NCBI GenBank assembly: GCA_002150815.3
Contig: NDFF03000383.1
Coordinates: 1-64,000, forward strand
From: Grammothele lineata
Lineage: Eukaryota > Basidiomycota > Agaricomycetes > Polyporales > Polyporaceae
Length of the DNA: 64,000 bases
Reading direction: 5' to 3'
Below are positions 35,008-45,928 of this stretch, in pieces. Each line of letters begins with the position of its first letter. Positions within the stretch are counted from its first letter, which is position 1. A program made the translations under genes and the position numbers. The notes below the pieces were generated by a model. That model worked only from the letters and a program-made list of their open reading frames with translations, made no database searches and was not told where the DNA came from.

Positions 35008-35949
35008 GAGCGTTTCCTCGAACAGCACGCGCGTAGTGATCTGTATGCAAATACAACTCGTTCACCCTGATTGAGTTTTGTCGCGGGACCTCGCTCGCCA
35101 CGCAGTGCAGGTGCATTTAGCGCCTCAGCCACTGTGCGCAGCCTCATCCCAACTTTGGCGTCTTGCGATGAATCATCGTGATGCCGTCTCCACGGCCTCA
35201 ACATGCGGTGGCGCATCTTCCGTATCTACCACTGGGTCGTAGAATATCTCCAGCGCCATGGTCTGCGGTTCCTGCCATATATCACTACTTAGTGGGCAAC
35301 GTAAGGCGCATCCCAAATAATTGTGTCGCTTTTCTCCAACTCGAGCAAGCTCCTGTAACGAGTCTGATTTGACTTCTACCCGACAGTATGGTACTGAAAA
35401 TTACCACATTAAGAAGTCTTCCTTCGTTTATTTCGGAATATGCGGTGCGTGAGTTTTGGGTGACGTGCATTGTTTCGAACTGTCTTCGTCTTGCTTCTGT
35501 TAGTTGGTTCCTCACGGTCCCATCTGGTTCGCCGCCTAAGCAGCAACCACATTGCCAACCAACTTGCGGAATGCGAGCACATTGTACATTCTCCACAGCC
35601 TCCTGCTAGGGTTATAGTCCCTCTAAAGGACTCGGAGGATCATCAACTCCGTCTTGTGCTGCGCGTTTCGGCACGCGTTGCGGGCGGGATTGCGAGCGCG
35701 GGTCGGCTGGTCCGACGACGGCAACGCGTATTGCGGCTTTACATAGGACTACTTCCGAGAGGCTCTCTCGCTTCACGTTGATGTGTTGCTGTTGGCAGTT
35801 GTCATCAAAGGTTCTTTTCACAAGCGTAAGTACGCAACGTACCACGCCCCGTTACCAGCCCCCATTCTTCCCTTTTCCCTTTCCCCCCGGGCCCCCTTCC
35901 TCTTCAAGTTCGTGCTTTGCCAGGTCCGCAGGCACTGCACTAGCCTACG
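35008..35949. other. No gene recognised
   Basis: Stretch between DUF6533 genes 5 and 6. Open frames of up to about 100 codons on both strands carry no motif. Confidence 0.5.
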
Positions 35950-37663
35950 ATGGATGCCTCCATGGAGTCGCAGTATGTTTTGCGGGCACATGGATGCTTT
36001 TGCGTGCTCATCACGTATCCTACTGATAGGTATATTGTATCTCAGCAGTCTGACGCTACCGTACGTTTGGCCTTCAATACAGTGGCTTTCGGTGAGCTAC
36101 ATACATTCTCACGCATATGTCAAATTATCCATGACGGCTGCCAAACTGACGGATACTACTTTCCTCATCATGATCTAGTCCTGCTTTACTATGATTATTC
36201 CCTCACTTTCTTCGCAGAAGTCGAGCGGTACTGGAGAAGTCGCATGACGTTAGGCTCTTTTGCATTCTTTTTGAATCGATATCTGTCTATTCTCGGACAA
36301 ATTCCCGTATTGCTTGAGTTCTACGGCTTTGCACTTTCACCTGTAAGTCCGTCCCTCCAGGAGTTAAAGAAGGGGACCGTAGCGCTGATCATTACCTTCT
36401 GTTGACGTCTTGTAGCTGTGAGTCCACTGTCTTATGGATTAACATCTGTGGAATTGAAAATACAACGCATTACCCCGTAACAGCTGCCCCCATCTCCAGC
36501 TCGTGCACCAGATCCTCGTTGGCCTTGTACAAATCGTAACTTGCGGTATGTGTTTTCGCTTGAGGTCATCTCAACTTTGAATAGTTTTGCAACAAGATTC
36601 CCTCTGCAGGATTGCAGACCTTCCGCGTATACGCGCTTTATGACAGCAATCGTCGTATTTTACATTTCCTCCTGGGACTTTTTTTGATTCTGTCCGGGGT
36701 AGGCGTGGTGAGGAGATACTCGGTTTACTGCTGCACCCTTGTGAATGATTGCCTTCTAAAACTCTGGACCTTTCAGTGGGCGTACATCGAAATCACGCAT
36801 CTGAATCACCCCAAAGGCAGACTGGCTGAGGACCCTGTATTAGCAGCCGTTCTGATTGGATGCAATGAAACCCTTTCCAAAATCGAGTAAGCGGATATCT
36901 GGTCCACAAATGGACGGCTCGAGAACTTACTCTATCTTCCAACAGGGGACATTGTAAGGACATCATCCGTCCTATCAGATGAACTGTCTGCTAAACTCGG
37001 TGCTTTGAGATCTCGCTATCATTTGGTCCTGCGTACTCGCCTTCGATGCGACCGTGTTCGGACTGACCTTGAAGAAGGCGCTCGAGATTCGACGAGCATG
37101 GTGTGAGAGCTTACTAACTGTAATGCTCAGAGACGGTGAGTAATCTTCCATGTTATTAATCTGTTCGACTGGGACTAACACACCTGACCTAGGTGTTGTA
37201 TACTTCGCGTGCGCAATCTCCGTCTCTATATTCACCTCTACACGTCACTCATAATTAACACAGAGTACTCCTCGTGTGCCATCTCGCAAACATTCTCACA
37301 CTTCTTGTGGGTATTTCAGCGCCTTCTATGAGCCAAAATTCTGAGTACTTACATATTTACAGCTTGCTCGAGTACGTGTTTATCAGCCCTAGCATTCTAT
37401 CTCAGGGATTTGAATCATGGACAAATTATTTCAATCCTGTACCTAGCCACCATTCAAGGGCATCAGTGTAACGCTCACCAACGTGTACGTACCTTCTCTC
37501 GAAGTCGTCAAGTCTATGCTGATGTTCTAGCTGTCGTAGGCTAGCGACATCGCTCATGTCACGGCTGATGCTCAACCTCCGCGATCCGTCCGTTCGCAAG
37601 GGGCTCCTGGCGTCCGTTTCGGAATGTTCTACAGAACTGTCAACGTTCTCAATAATCAGATAA
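35950..37663 (+). CDS. DUF6533 multi-pass membrane protein 6
   Basis: Last gene of the + array. Exon 1 is MDASMESQ, almost the start of gene 1 (MDAST). Exon 2 reads YIVSQQSDATVRLAFNTVAF and exon 3 VLLYYDYSLTFFAEVERYW with FFLNRYLSILGQIPVLLEFY. The two-base exon CT (36416-36417) gives P-L-C and then PHLQLVHQILVGLVQIV. Further parts read LQTFRVYALYDSNRRILHFLL, LAAVLIGCNETLSKIE, IIWSCVLAFDATVFGLTLKK, SLLTVMLRDG, LLVCHLANILTLLV and GISVTLTNV. The C-terminus is LATSLMSRLMLNLRDPSVRK, ending FSIIR with TAA at 37661-37663. The start resembles gene 1 more than its array neighbours, suggesting these two share a more recent origin (inference). Confidence 0.8.
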
Positions 37664-37998
37664 CTCTCATTTGTTCTTGTTTCATTCATTCACCACCGGT
37701 GTGTCACCTCCGTGTGCTGCCATTCGTTACCATCCGTCGAAGGCTACACCTTATAATATCGGCTTGCTGAAACCACTCGAGTCCGCCCACGCTGTTCTGA
37801 AACCCGATCGTGCAATTACTCTGGATCGAACGAGGTTGTCTGGGAGCATGACATATGTACACTTGCGGACAGTTCGTCAACAAGGGCAAGACGAGCCAAG
37901 CTGACAAGTGTTAACAGAGCCGTAGACGTCTCAGATGTCCCCCGTGTTGATCGGCGTGAGTCTAGTATACGACGCTAACCGAAGACTTCTTCCATGGA
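37664..37998. other. Intergenic between convergent genes
   Basis: No gene was seen. This is the 3' flank shared by DUF6533 gene 6 (+) and aldo-keto reductase 1 (-). Confidence 0.5.
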
Positions 37999-39451
37999 TC
38001 AATTGCCGCCAGAAGGGCGGATAGCAGGCTGAAGCGGCCACCGGTCGAAGTGGCCCGCGAACTTATGCAGGTAGCCATAATCATAGCCGTCACCCTGTAT
38101 CATTCACGCATCGCGTTAGAAATAGTAGGATGAGGAGATAGTATTAAAGGCACATACGTATTGGTTGTACATCCTGCCCTTGTCAAAGGGCGAAGCCGAC
38201 TCAATTTTCTTTATTTGCGCGTCCGAGAGGGCGACACTGAGCGCTTGGATGTTCCCGTGCAGATGTTCGACCTTCCGACCGCCTACGATGGGGAAAACGT
38301 AAGGGGTCTTCTGCATCACGTAAGCAATTGCCACTAGAGGGTGTATCAGCGTCGAGCTCGCTGCACATGGAGCCTAAGAACACCACGCACCAGCCTGTAT
38401 GTTCGGTGCGCCTACTTCGGTCGCGACTTCCTCGAGCACCTTCGCGACCTCTCGCTCTCGCTCGTTGCGCTCCCAATTGCCCAACATCTTACGCCCTACG
38501 TCACCCGTGGTCAGCTCAAGCATCTCCCCACAATACTCGCCTTCAATTCTACGTACCGTTCTCGCCCGTCTCCCGCCGCTTCTGCTCCTCCGCGTCTGTG
38601 CGGACCTTGCCTCCCGCGAGCACGTTGAAGGGCGCGAGGGCCATACCCTCGGCCCGCGCCATCGGGATGATATCGCGCTCAAAGTCGCGATCGAGCACGC
38701 TCCACGCGCCTTGGTAGATGACGAACGGGGTCTTCCCCATGCAACGTGCATAGCGGTTCGCGCTCGCGACGATCCAGGCAGGCGTGTCGGAGATGCCGAG
38801 GTAGAGGACCTTGCCGGCCATAACGAGCGTGTGGAGGCCGTTCATGACTTCTTCGATCGGAGTGAGGTAATCCCACTGAAAAGGAGCCAAAATGCAGCGT
38901 CAAAGCTAACTATATGCGCGTCAATGATGGGCGTGACGTACCCAATGGACGTAGAGGATGTCGATATATGAGGTACGGAGTTTCTTGAGCGACTCCTCGA
39001 CTGTGATGTGCATCGACTTCACACTATTTCCCGCCCAAGCCGTATGCTGCTTGATATCCGTGCGCCCTCGTTTCGGGTTCGTAGAGTACTGCGAAGCTGC
39101 GGTCAGCTCCATCCACGCGAAGACCCAAAGTCTACTGTCCAGACGTACTTTGGTCGCAATGACCATCTGGTCTCGGATACCGCGCGCCTCCATCCACTCC
39201 CCGATGAACATCTCCGACGTCTCGTCTTGATAGTTGCACGCCGTGTCAATGAAGTTGCCCCCGGCCTCGTAGAACGCGTTGAGTAGCTTGAAGCTTGAGG
39301 CCTTGTCCATCGCGCCCATCATCTCCCACTTGTCCCCTATGCTCATCGCGCCGAGTGCGAGCGGGGAGACATGCAGGCCCGAGCTGGGCGCGAGGGGGCG
39401 GTGGCGGCCGAGCTTGGTCGCGGGAGGGGGAACTTGAGCCCAGAGAGACAT
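37999..39451 (-). CDS. Aldo-keto reductase 1 (aryl-alcohol dehydrogenase type)
   Basis: An NADP-dependent aldo-keto reductase of the fungal aryl-alcohol dehydrogenase (AAD) group, which interconverts aromatic aldehydes and alcohols and is linked in basidiomycetes to lignin-aromatic metabolism (family knowledge). The start is [20 protein letters not shown]. The catalytic tetrad is visible as Asp and Tyr in [15 protein letters not shown], Lys in MVIATK and His in ILYVHW. Then come [48 protein letters not shown] and [15 protein letters not shown]. The last exon is GDGYDYGYLHKFAGHFDRW, ending in TGA. Five or more introns are at the same places as in the second copy at 56096. ATG 39451 is preferred over upstream in-frame ATGs because the paralogue starts there and a TATA box lies 94 bases upstream. 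Confidence 0.93.
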
Positions 39452-39544
39452 TTTGGCCGGTACGTTTGCTGTGGTAGAGAGGCGATGGGGTGTTCGCGTC
39501 CCGAGAGAGCTGAGATGTTGCATACCAACTGACCGATGCTCTCC

Positions 39545-39556
39545 CGTTTTATACCC
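39545..39556 (-). promoter_or_regulatory. TATA box of aldo-keto reductase 1
   Basis: On the minus strand GGTATAAAACGG lies about 95 bases upstream of the ATG at 39451. It supports that start over the longer in-frame alternatives, whose ATGs lie closer to or over the expected transcription start. Confidence 0.6.
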
Positions 39557-40396
39557 CCTCATATTCCTCCACGGCCGTCTATGTCCCTATGAGCACTGAG
39601 AAGTTGCGATATTTTGCGGCATTGTCAATCACCCGTGCGAGGCGGACGAAATACCGGTCGGGAAATGATGTCGTCTATACGTTGCGGGTGCGCAAGTGGG
39701 GTGAGAAACGGCCTAGATGAAGTCGTTCAAGAATCTTAATCGCCCATGCCTCGACTACGTAGGGACCTTCGCATGCCGCAAGCGCTACCAGTCTTCTACT
39801 GCGCTGTTTTATGGTCGAGGTTTTGGTGCATGTGCATATGAAGTTGTAGACGATGTGATCCATAATACATGGTCTCTGTAATGAGTTCGATATCCCAATG
39901 TGAGTCGACGGTCCCCGCAGTTTCAAGAGTTATCAAGACTTACAGAAGTTCGGACATAGCACGCTTGAGCCCTACGAAAACCCGGCGGAACCACAATTAA
40001 ACATTTGCAATGACTCGCTCGGTGACTCCGAGCGGAGAAGGTGTGCGTGGAGAAGGTAGCCACGGTGTCCGGACATAGCACTTACGAGAGCTAGCATGTC
40101 GGAGAGCGCTTCATAGTGCCGCGATTTGAACATGGGCGCTTGTCCTGTGGAGGCAGTGCATCGTGCATACATAGACGTCGGGCCCCCTTCTGCTCAACCA
40201 TACGGTTGACACGCGTAGACCCCGCCTCAGTATGCACTATGAACAAACGAGTGGTATAAGAGCAGATGCTCTGGATATAGACAAACGTACACCCCCGCAA
40301 CAACGATGAACCCCGCCCCCAAACGTGCCAGGCGGGGCACGTTCGTGAATGCAACATTTTAGGGGAGGCCGACGACCGCACCGCGTCGCCAGGCTC
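39557..40396. other. No gene recognised
   Basis: Stretch between aldo-keto reductase 1 promoter and the 3' end of SurE-like gene 1. No supported coding sequence was seen. Confidence 0.5.
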
Positions 40397-41889
40397 TCAG
40401 TCCAAGCAAACGAGCGGCAGGGTATCCTGCAGACGCGCGAACACCTCTGCCTGGAACGTCACGTTCTGGTCCCGCTTCGACTCCGCATCGAGCACGGACA
40501 CGCTCGCGTAGCAGCCCGACCCGATGATGCTGCCCTCGTCCGGGAGGTGGTCCGAGCCGCACATCTCCGCGTCCGTCCGGAAGGGGTCCCACACGATGCG
40601 CGACGCGACGAACTGGTACGCGTCCGCGGACGGGCAGTCGTCGATCGACGCGTAGTTCACGTTCACGATCGTGCTCGGGGGCAGGAACGGGCCCGGCGCG
40701 GACGTGAGCGCGGCGACGAACTTGGTGGTGAGCTCCGAGTAGATGTGCGCGGCGAGGGTGGAGGTCGCCGTCGGGTCCGACTCGAGCGTCGTGTACGACA
40801 CCTGGGAACCGCTGTCGCCGGAGACGGCGATGGCGGGAATGCCGTCGCGCGCGCCCTCGCATGCAGCACCGCTACATGACAGTCCATCAATGAAACGACA
40901 ACAGAGTGGATGCGATAGAAACATACACCGTTCCAGAGAAGAAAACGGCATATCCGGTATTGGCTATAGGAATCATCGTCAACACCTTGCTTACAAGTGA
41001 GTATGCATACTCACTGCCAACGTTCGGCCCGCTGACGACAAGATCAGGCTGACCGCCGTTGAAAAACTTGGGCGAGAGCGTCTGAATGCCGTAGCGCGCG
41101 GCGTCGACACTGTCAAAGTGCTCAACAGCAAGTCTGCAAGTTATTACACAACACCTACGGGTAACCGTTCACGTAGTTCAGGCGTGCTGTAAAGAGGCAG
41201 TGTCAGCGCGAGAACGAGATGCTTCCTGGGAGCAAATCCAATGTGCTTCTTATGCCCAGCTCCGCTTCCAGATCAGAGAAGCCCTGAAATGCAAGGTTCA
41301 AGGTAGGTACTGCGCGTGATCCATATGGGTACTCCCAACTGAAATTGACATGTACGCGGCGTCGGACCATCCAAGAGCATCGATCAGGATTCCCGCCAAA
41401 AATCAGCATGGCGAAAAACACCAGCTTAACCGGGGAGTTCACGTTCGACCAAAAGACCGTACAAACTTCGACGGTGGACTACTAGCAACGACGGCTAGTT
41501 ATACCTGTGGCGAGCACAGAGCGTTTGGACTCACAAAGCGTCGAAGTCTACTCACGATCGGTAGCATTGAAGCCTTCCGCAGGAGAACCTGTGGGACAGG
41601 TGTCGAACTCGCAAGGCTCCGTCAAGGTGGTCGGCGTCTTCGTGGAGGAGCCTCTCCCGGACTGGTTGAGAGCAGGGGCCGACAGTACAACCTACGGACG
41701 TCCACAAGTTGAGCTCTCGCGAGAAAGAAATGCATGGGCATGAGTGCGTACCTTGTGTCCTGCGTCAGTCAGAGCATTGACCTGCTGACGGATCTGCGCT
41801 GTTGCCCACCCGTCGTCATCGGAGATGACAATGTTCAACGCTGCAGCGTTCGCAGAAAGGAGGAAAAGAGGGAGCACAACGGAACGCAT
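40397..41889 (-). CDS. SurE-like 5'/3'-nucleotidase, secreted, copy 1
   Basis: A SurE-family phosphatase that removes phosphate from nucleotides and similar monoesters with a divalent metal (family function). The start MRSVVLPLFLLSANAAALN is a signal peptide, followed by the metal-binding motif IVISDDDGWATAQI. The next exon has VLSAPALNQSGRGSS (the N-Q-S-G loop) and CEFDTCPTGSPAEGFNAT. Then come LNYVNG, DSVDAARYGIQTLSPKFF, LVVSGPNVGSEY, SGAACEGARDGIPAIAVSG and a Cys-containing C-terminus ending DTLPLVCLD. The intron between FNAT and LNYVNG is about 380 bases, against about 70 in copy 2. An in-frame ATG at 41904 would add five residues. The even number of cysteines and the signal peptide suggest an extracellular or secretory-pathway enzyme. 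Confidence 0.9.
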
Positions 41890-42666
41890 GGCGACGTAGA
41901 ACATGTTCAAGCGGGGCGGGGGGCAAGAGAGGGTGGTCCAGTATGAGATACTGTGGCCACAGTGGATATTTGTAGCAGATATCGGACGTACGCAACGGAG
42001 CCGCCGCCGCCGGGACTGGGCGGGTGAACGAATCAAGATTGTCTGTGCGCCCTGTTGTCAGCCTCCACAAGCTGCTGGTTCGGAGGGTAATCAGATGTCA
42101 CGCACCTCCGCCATGGCCCACATGGCCCACGTGCGTCTGAGCATACATCTCGCTGGACCAGCATGATTTCCACCGGTTGTCTGATGGGCCACGTGCGATA
42201 GAGTCGCGAGCGACCTGAGAGAGGCATAAGAGGGATAGCGTCCAATGCGCAGCAGGAGCGTCGACGAACGCGGTCCAGGGGAGCCACATGGGTAAACAGA
42301 GGGCTTCAGCGACCAAGCCCGTCCAAGAGAGACCGAAGGCGACGCGAGAGGACGAGAGAGCAACGGAGAATCCTCGCCAAGGATTCCTCGGACGCAACTC
42401 GGACGCCGGTAACTCCGGGCCTCTCGGGCTGCCATGCCGTCATTCCTCGGGATTGGCCGAAGGAACAGATCCGCGATTCTATCCCAGATCCCGATCCACC
42501 GCTGTGAGCGAGATAAGATTAGATGTAAAATCGTGATCAAGGTCCTTCCGCCAAAAGATCCTGCTCCGCGGACTCGCCATGACTCGAGAAACACACTCGA
42601 CTTCTCTCTCTCACCACCACCTTCACACGCGACCCCTTGACTCCTTCCCTCGAATCCTCTATCCAT
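41890..42666. other. Divergent promoter region
   Basis: Lies between SurE 1 (-) and the branched-chain aminotransferase (+). No gene was seen. The last 70 bases are a CT-rich leader typical of fungal core promoters. Confidence 0.5.
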
Positions 42667-44237
42667 ATGGCCATCGCTCAGGCTACTCCAGTACCTAATG
42701 GCGCCGTGTCTGCTGTGGCGCACTCAGCCCCCGCCGAGCTTGACGTGAGTCGACCACCGCCCTGCACGGATTCTATGTTCATCGAGGGTTTGAAATAGGC
42801 ATCAAAGGTCATAATAAACCTGGCCTCTGAGCTCAAGCCAATTCCTCCTACGAGTGAGCTGAAGTTTGGACATGTGAGTACTTTCCTCCAGCACTGTTAC
42901 CCTCAGTCCCCCGCACCGTCGACCATTCGTTTGTGAGCACTTCATCGGGTTGGGATGCACGTTTCGCGATGCTCCTCACACCGGATGAGTCGATCGGATC
43001 TTGCTCTGGGGCATCCCGTACGTTCTCTCAGATCCGCCCGAGACTAACAACGCCTGTAGGTCATGACCGACCACATGATGGTCGCCCACCACGATCCGGT
43101 CAATGGGTGGAGCGCGCCCCAGATCAAACCCTACGGGCCGTTCTCCATCGACCCTGCTAGCTCATGTCTACAATATGCGACCAACGTATTCGAGGGAATG
43201 AAGGTACACGCCGGGTCTCTCCATCCTCTATCCCGGCAGTGCGCTAACCTTTCCGACGCCGCCGCACAGGCCTACCTTGCTCCGGACGGCATGCCGCGCC
43301 TCTTCCGTCCAGACATGAACATGCGGCGAATGGAGGTCTCCGCCGCGCGCGTCGCCCTGCCACCTTTTGACACCTCGGAGCTTCTCAAGCTTATCAAGCA
43401 GCTCGTCTTGATTGACCGCCGCTGGATCCCCACCGCGCCCGGCCATAGCCTGTACATCCGCCCAACGATCATTGGCACGCGCGATTGCCTGGGGGTCGGC
43501 CCGTCCGAGCACGCGACCCTGTACGTGATTCTTAGTCCGACGGGTCCCTTCTTCCGCACGGGCCCCAAGCCGGTCTCGCTGCTTGCGGTTGGCGACCACG
43601 TTCGCGCGTGGCCCGGCGGCACCGGTGGGTACAAGCTCGCGCTCAACTATGCGCCTACCTTCCGCCCGCAGCAGGCGGCTGCGAAGATGGGCTACGAACA
43701 GTGCCTCTGGCTCCTGAACGAACAGATCACGGAAGCCGGCGCGATGAACTTCTTTGTCGTTCTTAAGCGCGACGATGGGGGTACGTATCTGTGTGGATGT
43801 GCGCGTATGATCAACTCGGCGGACTCATCGCATGCGTTTTCCTTCCAGAACTCGACGTTGTAACGCCCCCGCTCGATGGCACCATCCTCCCCGGCATTAC
43901 ACGCGCCTCGATCCTCGAGCTCGCCGCTGCGCACCCCTCGCGCACCATCCTCCCGGGCTTACCCTCCTCCGTCGTCCTCCACGCATGCGAGCGCACGATG
44001 TCAATCCACCAGCTCTTCGAATGGTCCGCCGAGGGCCGCCTGCTGGAGGCATTCTCCGTCGGCACCGCAGCCGTGGTCGCCGCCGTGGGCCGTGTTGGAT
44101 ACAATGGAAAGGATGTCGTGCTCCCCGCGCACGAGGGTGCGCTCGGCCCCGTCGGCCGTGGGCTTTATGATCGCCTCACCGCGATCCAGGATGGCAAGTT
44201 TGCATGGGAGGACTGGTCCGTCCCTTGTGAGTACTGA
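42667..44237 (+). CDS. Branched-chain amino acid aminotransferase
   Basis: A PLP-dependent class IV aminotransferase moving amino groups between Leu/Ile/Val and 2-oxoglutarate. The start is MAIAQATPVPNGAVSAV, then LKFGHVMTDHMM, IKPYGPFSIDPASSCLQYA, NVFEGMKAYL, RLFRPDMNMRRME and LYIRPTIIGT. GGTGGYKLALNYAPT contains the PLP lysine (codon 43633-43635). QITEAGAMNFFVV is followed by the last exon with DGTILPGITRASIL and GTAAVVAAV. Length is close to 400 residues, usual for the eukaryotic enzyme. There is no obvious mitochondrial presequence, so a cytosolic (Bat2-like) form is more likely, though that is inferred only from the N-terminus. It converges with Pus3; the stop codons are about 150 bases apart. 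The gene is intact. Confidence 0.95.
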
Positions 44238-44386
44238 ACGCGATGGGTAGGGTGGCACGAACACAGACAGATCGTTAATGGGTGATAGGTGGATCTAAAA
44301 TTAATGTACTTTTCCTTACACACTGTACCTCTAGAACTAGCGATACACAGGTTGCGGATGCTCTTTCTTTTTCTTTGGAAAGTGGG

Positions 44387-45874
44387 CTACTCGTCGGCAT
44401 CGTCTGCGGTCGCTGCTGCAGCAGCAGCCTCCCGCTTCCCCAACCTCTTCGCGCCCCGGCCTAGACGATACCGCTCGTTGATCTCCTCCGGGGACGCCAT
44501 CCTCTTCCTCTCCAAAAGCGGCACATACACCCCCGCCCTCTTCACCGACCCCGCGCCCAGGGGCACGCTCAGTATACCCCCCGGCGGGAGCGGCTCGACG
44601 CCCGGCGCCCCCAGCGGGAGGTACTGCTTCGGCATGGCGTGGTGCTCGAGCGCCGCGCGCGCAAAGTGGCCGTCGAGCGCGGCGGTGATCACCGCGCGCT
44701 CGTGCGTGAGCATCATGCCCCGGAGTGGGCTCTTCGTCGTGTCCCCGCCGCGCGCGCTGGGGCGGTCCGTGCGCCAGTCGAGCGCCCCCGCGTCGTACCC
44801 GCATTCCCAGAGCATGAGTGGAAGTGGGTCTGCGATCTGGTATTCGGGCTTGCCCGTGACGACGGGCGGGGCGGGCTCCCCATCGCAAAAGGGAGGAAGC
44901 GGGCGAGCGGGGTCGGCGTTGAGCAGCGCGGACATGACCGTAGGGGGCTCGAGGCGCGCACCAACGAGGAAGAGGACGGCCATGATGTGGCGGACCATGT
45001 TGTAGAGGAAGGCGTTCCCGCGGAGGTTGAACACGCACAGCCCGTCCGGCTCCTGTTCGATGGTCGCGGAGAGGATGCGGCGGGTGAAGACGGTGAGCTG
45101 CTTGCTCGCGTCGACCTTGCAGAGGTTGCGGAAGTCGTGCTCGCCGACGAGGCGCGCGGCGACATCACGCATAGCGGCGAGGTCGAGCCCGGCGGGGGAG
45201 AAGAAGTACTTGTAGTGTCGCCAGCGGCAGCTGAAGCGCGCGGAGAAATCGTCCGCGACGGGCGACCATGCGAGCACGCGGATCGTGGGGGGCAGGACGT
45301 GGTTGAGCGCGAAGACGTACGGGAACTCGACTTCTGCGGGTGGGGGCTGCGATGGTTGGGAGCCGTTCGTTGGGGGTTCGTCGAAGTCGCCCATGAGCCC
45401 AAAGTCCCCTTCAAGCCCGGGGCCGACCTCCGAAGACTCTTCTGCAGGGGCGGGTTCTGCTTGGGGTGTCTCTTCCTGCTCCTCCTGGGTGGCTTTTGAA
45501 CCGAGAGTGCTCCTCACCCACAAGCTCACGACCTGCCCGCCTGCACTGACACCCTTGTCCGTCCTCCCGCACCTCTGCCACCCGCACCCATCCAAGCCTC
45601 CATCGCGGTCCACAAGCTTCGTGTGCACGAGCGCGTCGAAGAGGACGCCTTCCACAGTGGGGAGAGCCGGGTCGCGCTGGAACTCCATCCCGCCGTAATG
45701 GATACCATTGTACGTGAACTTGAGCGCGATCTTGCGCTTCGGGTACGCGTGGAAGTCGAACCGCTTGCCCTGCGGCTGCGCGTGCGTGTGTGGGCGGGGC
45801 TTGTCATGGTGGGGATCGAGCTGCTGCAGACGGGCGATCAGCTCTTCCCGCGACCAGTTTTTGTACGGCTCCAT
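44387..45874 (-). CDS. tRNA pseudouridine synthase Pus3/Deg1
   Basis: A TruA-family enzyme that makes pseudouridine at positions 38 and 39 of tRNA anticodon arms (family function). The single exon gives 495 residues from MEPYKNWSREELIARL. IALKFTYNGIHYGGMEFQ is followed by GWQRCGRTDKGVSAGGQVV with the catalytic Asp, then NHVLPPTIRVLAWSPV, FSARFSCRWRHYKYFF, LVGEHDFRNLCKVD and LRGNAFLYNMVRHIMAVLF. An acidic, Pro/Glu-rich insert of about 60 residues (from near residue 130) separates the catalytic motif from the second half. The C-terminus is basic, then Ala/Asp-rich. An in-frame ATG at 45928 would add 18 residues (MPGGFSYRLLRPYARFTR). The internal start aligns better with the family, but the longer one cannot be excluded. 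Confidence 0.94.
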   Translation of the reverse strand: MEPYKNWSREELIARLQQLDPHHDKPRPHTHAQPQGKRFDFHAYPKRKIALKFTYNGIHYGGMEFQRDPALPTVEGVLFDALVHTKLVDRDGGLDGCGWQRCGRTDKGVSAGGQVVSLWVRSTLGSKATQEEQEETPQAEPAPAEESSEVGPGLEGDFGLMGDFDEPPTNGSQPSQPPPAEVEFPYVFALNHVLPPTIRVLAWSPVADDFSARFSCRWRHYKYFFSPAGLDLAAMRDVAARLVGEHDFRNLCKVDASKQLTVFTRRILSATIEQEPDGLCVFNLRGNAFLYNMVRHIMAVLFLVGARLEPPTVMSALLNADPARPLPPFCDGEPAPPVVTGKPEYQIADPLPLMLWECGYDAGALDWRTDRPSARGGDTTKSPLRGMMLTHERAVITAALDGHFARAALEHHAMPKQYLPLGAPGVEPLPPGGILSVPLGAGSVKRAGVYVPLLERKRMASPEEINERYRLGRGAKRLGKREAAAAAATADDADE

Positions 45875-45928
45875 TCGCGTGAATCTTGCATAAGGTCGTA
45901 AGAGTCGGTAGCTGAAGCCACCGGGCAT

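Noticed and set aside
24908..37663. DUF6533 array read as G-protein-coupled receptors
   Set aside because: The multi-pass character fits, but no known receptor motif was seen. The family has no assigned function, so no receptor role is claimed.
40349..40879. 176-codon + strand open frame opposite SurE 1
   Set aside because: It is Arg/Val-rich and without motif; it is a shadow of the conserved SurE C-terminal exon.
42091..42723. 210-codon minus-strand frame upstream of the aminotransferase
   Set aside because: It has no motif, overlaps the BCAT leader and first codons, and lacks exon or promoter support.
44639..45499. Long + strand open frame opposite Pus3
   Set aside because: It is an antisense shadow of a GC-rich conserved exon. 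The Pus3 reading on the minus strand explains the sequence fully.
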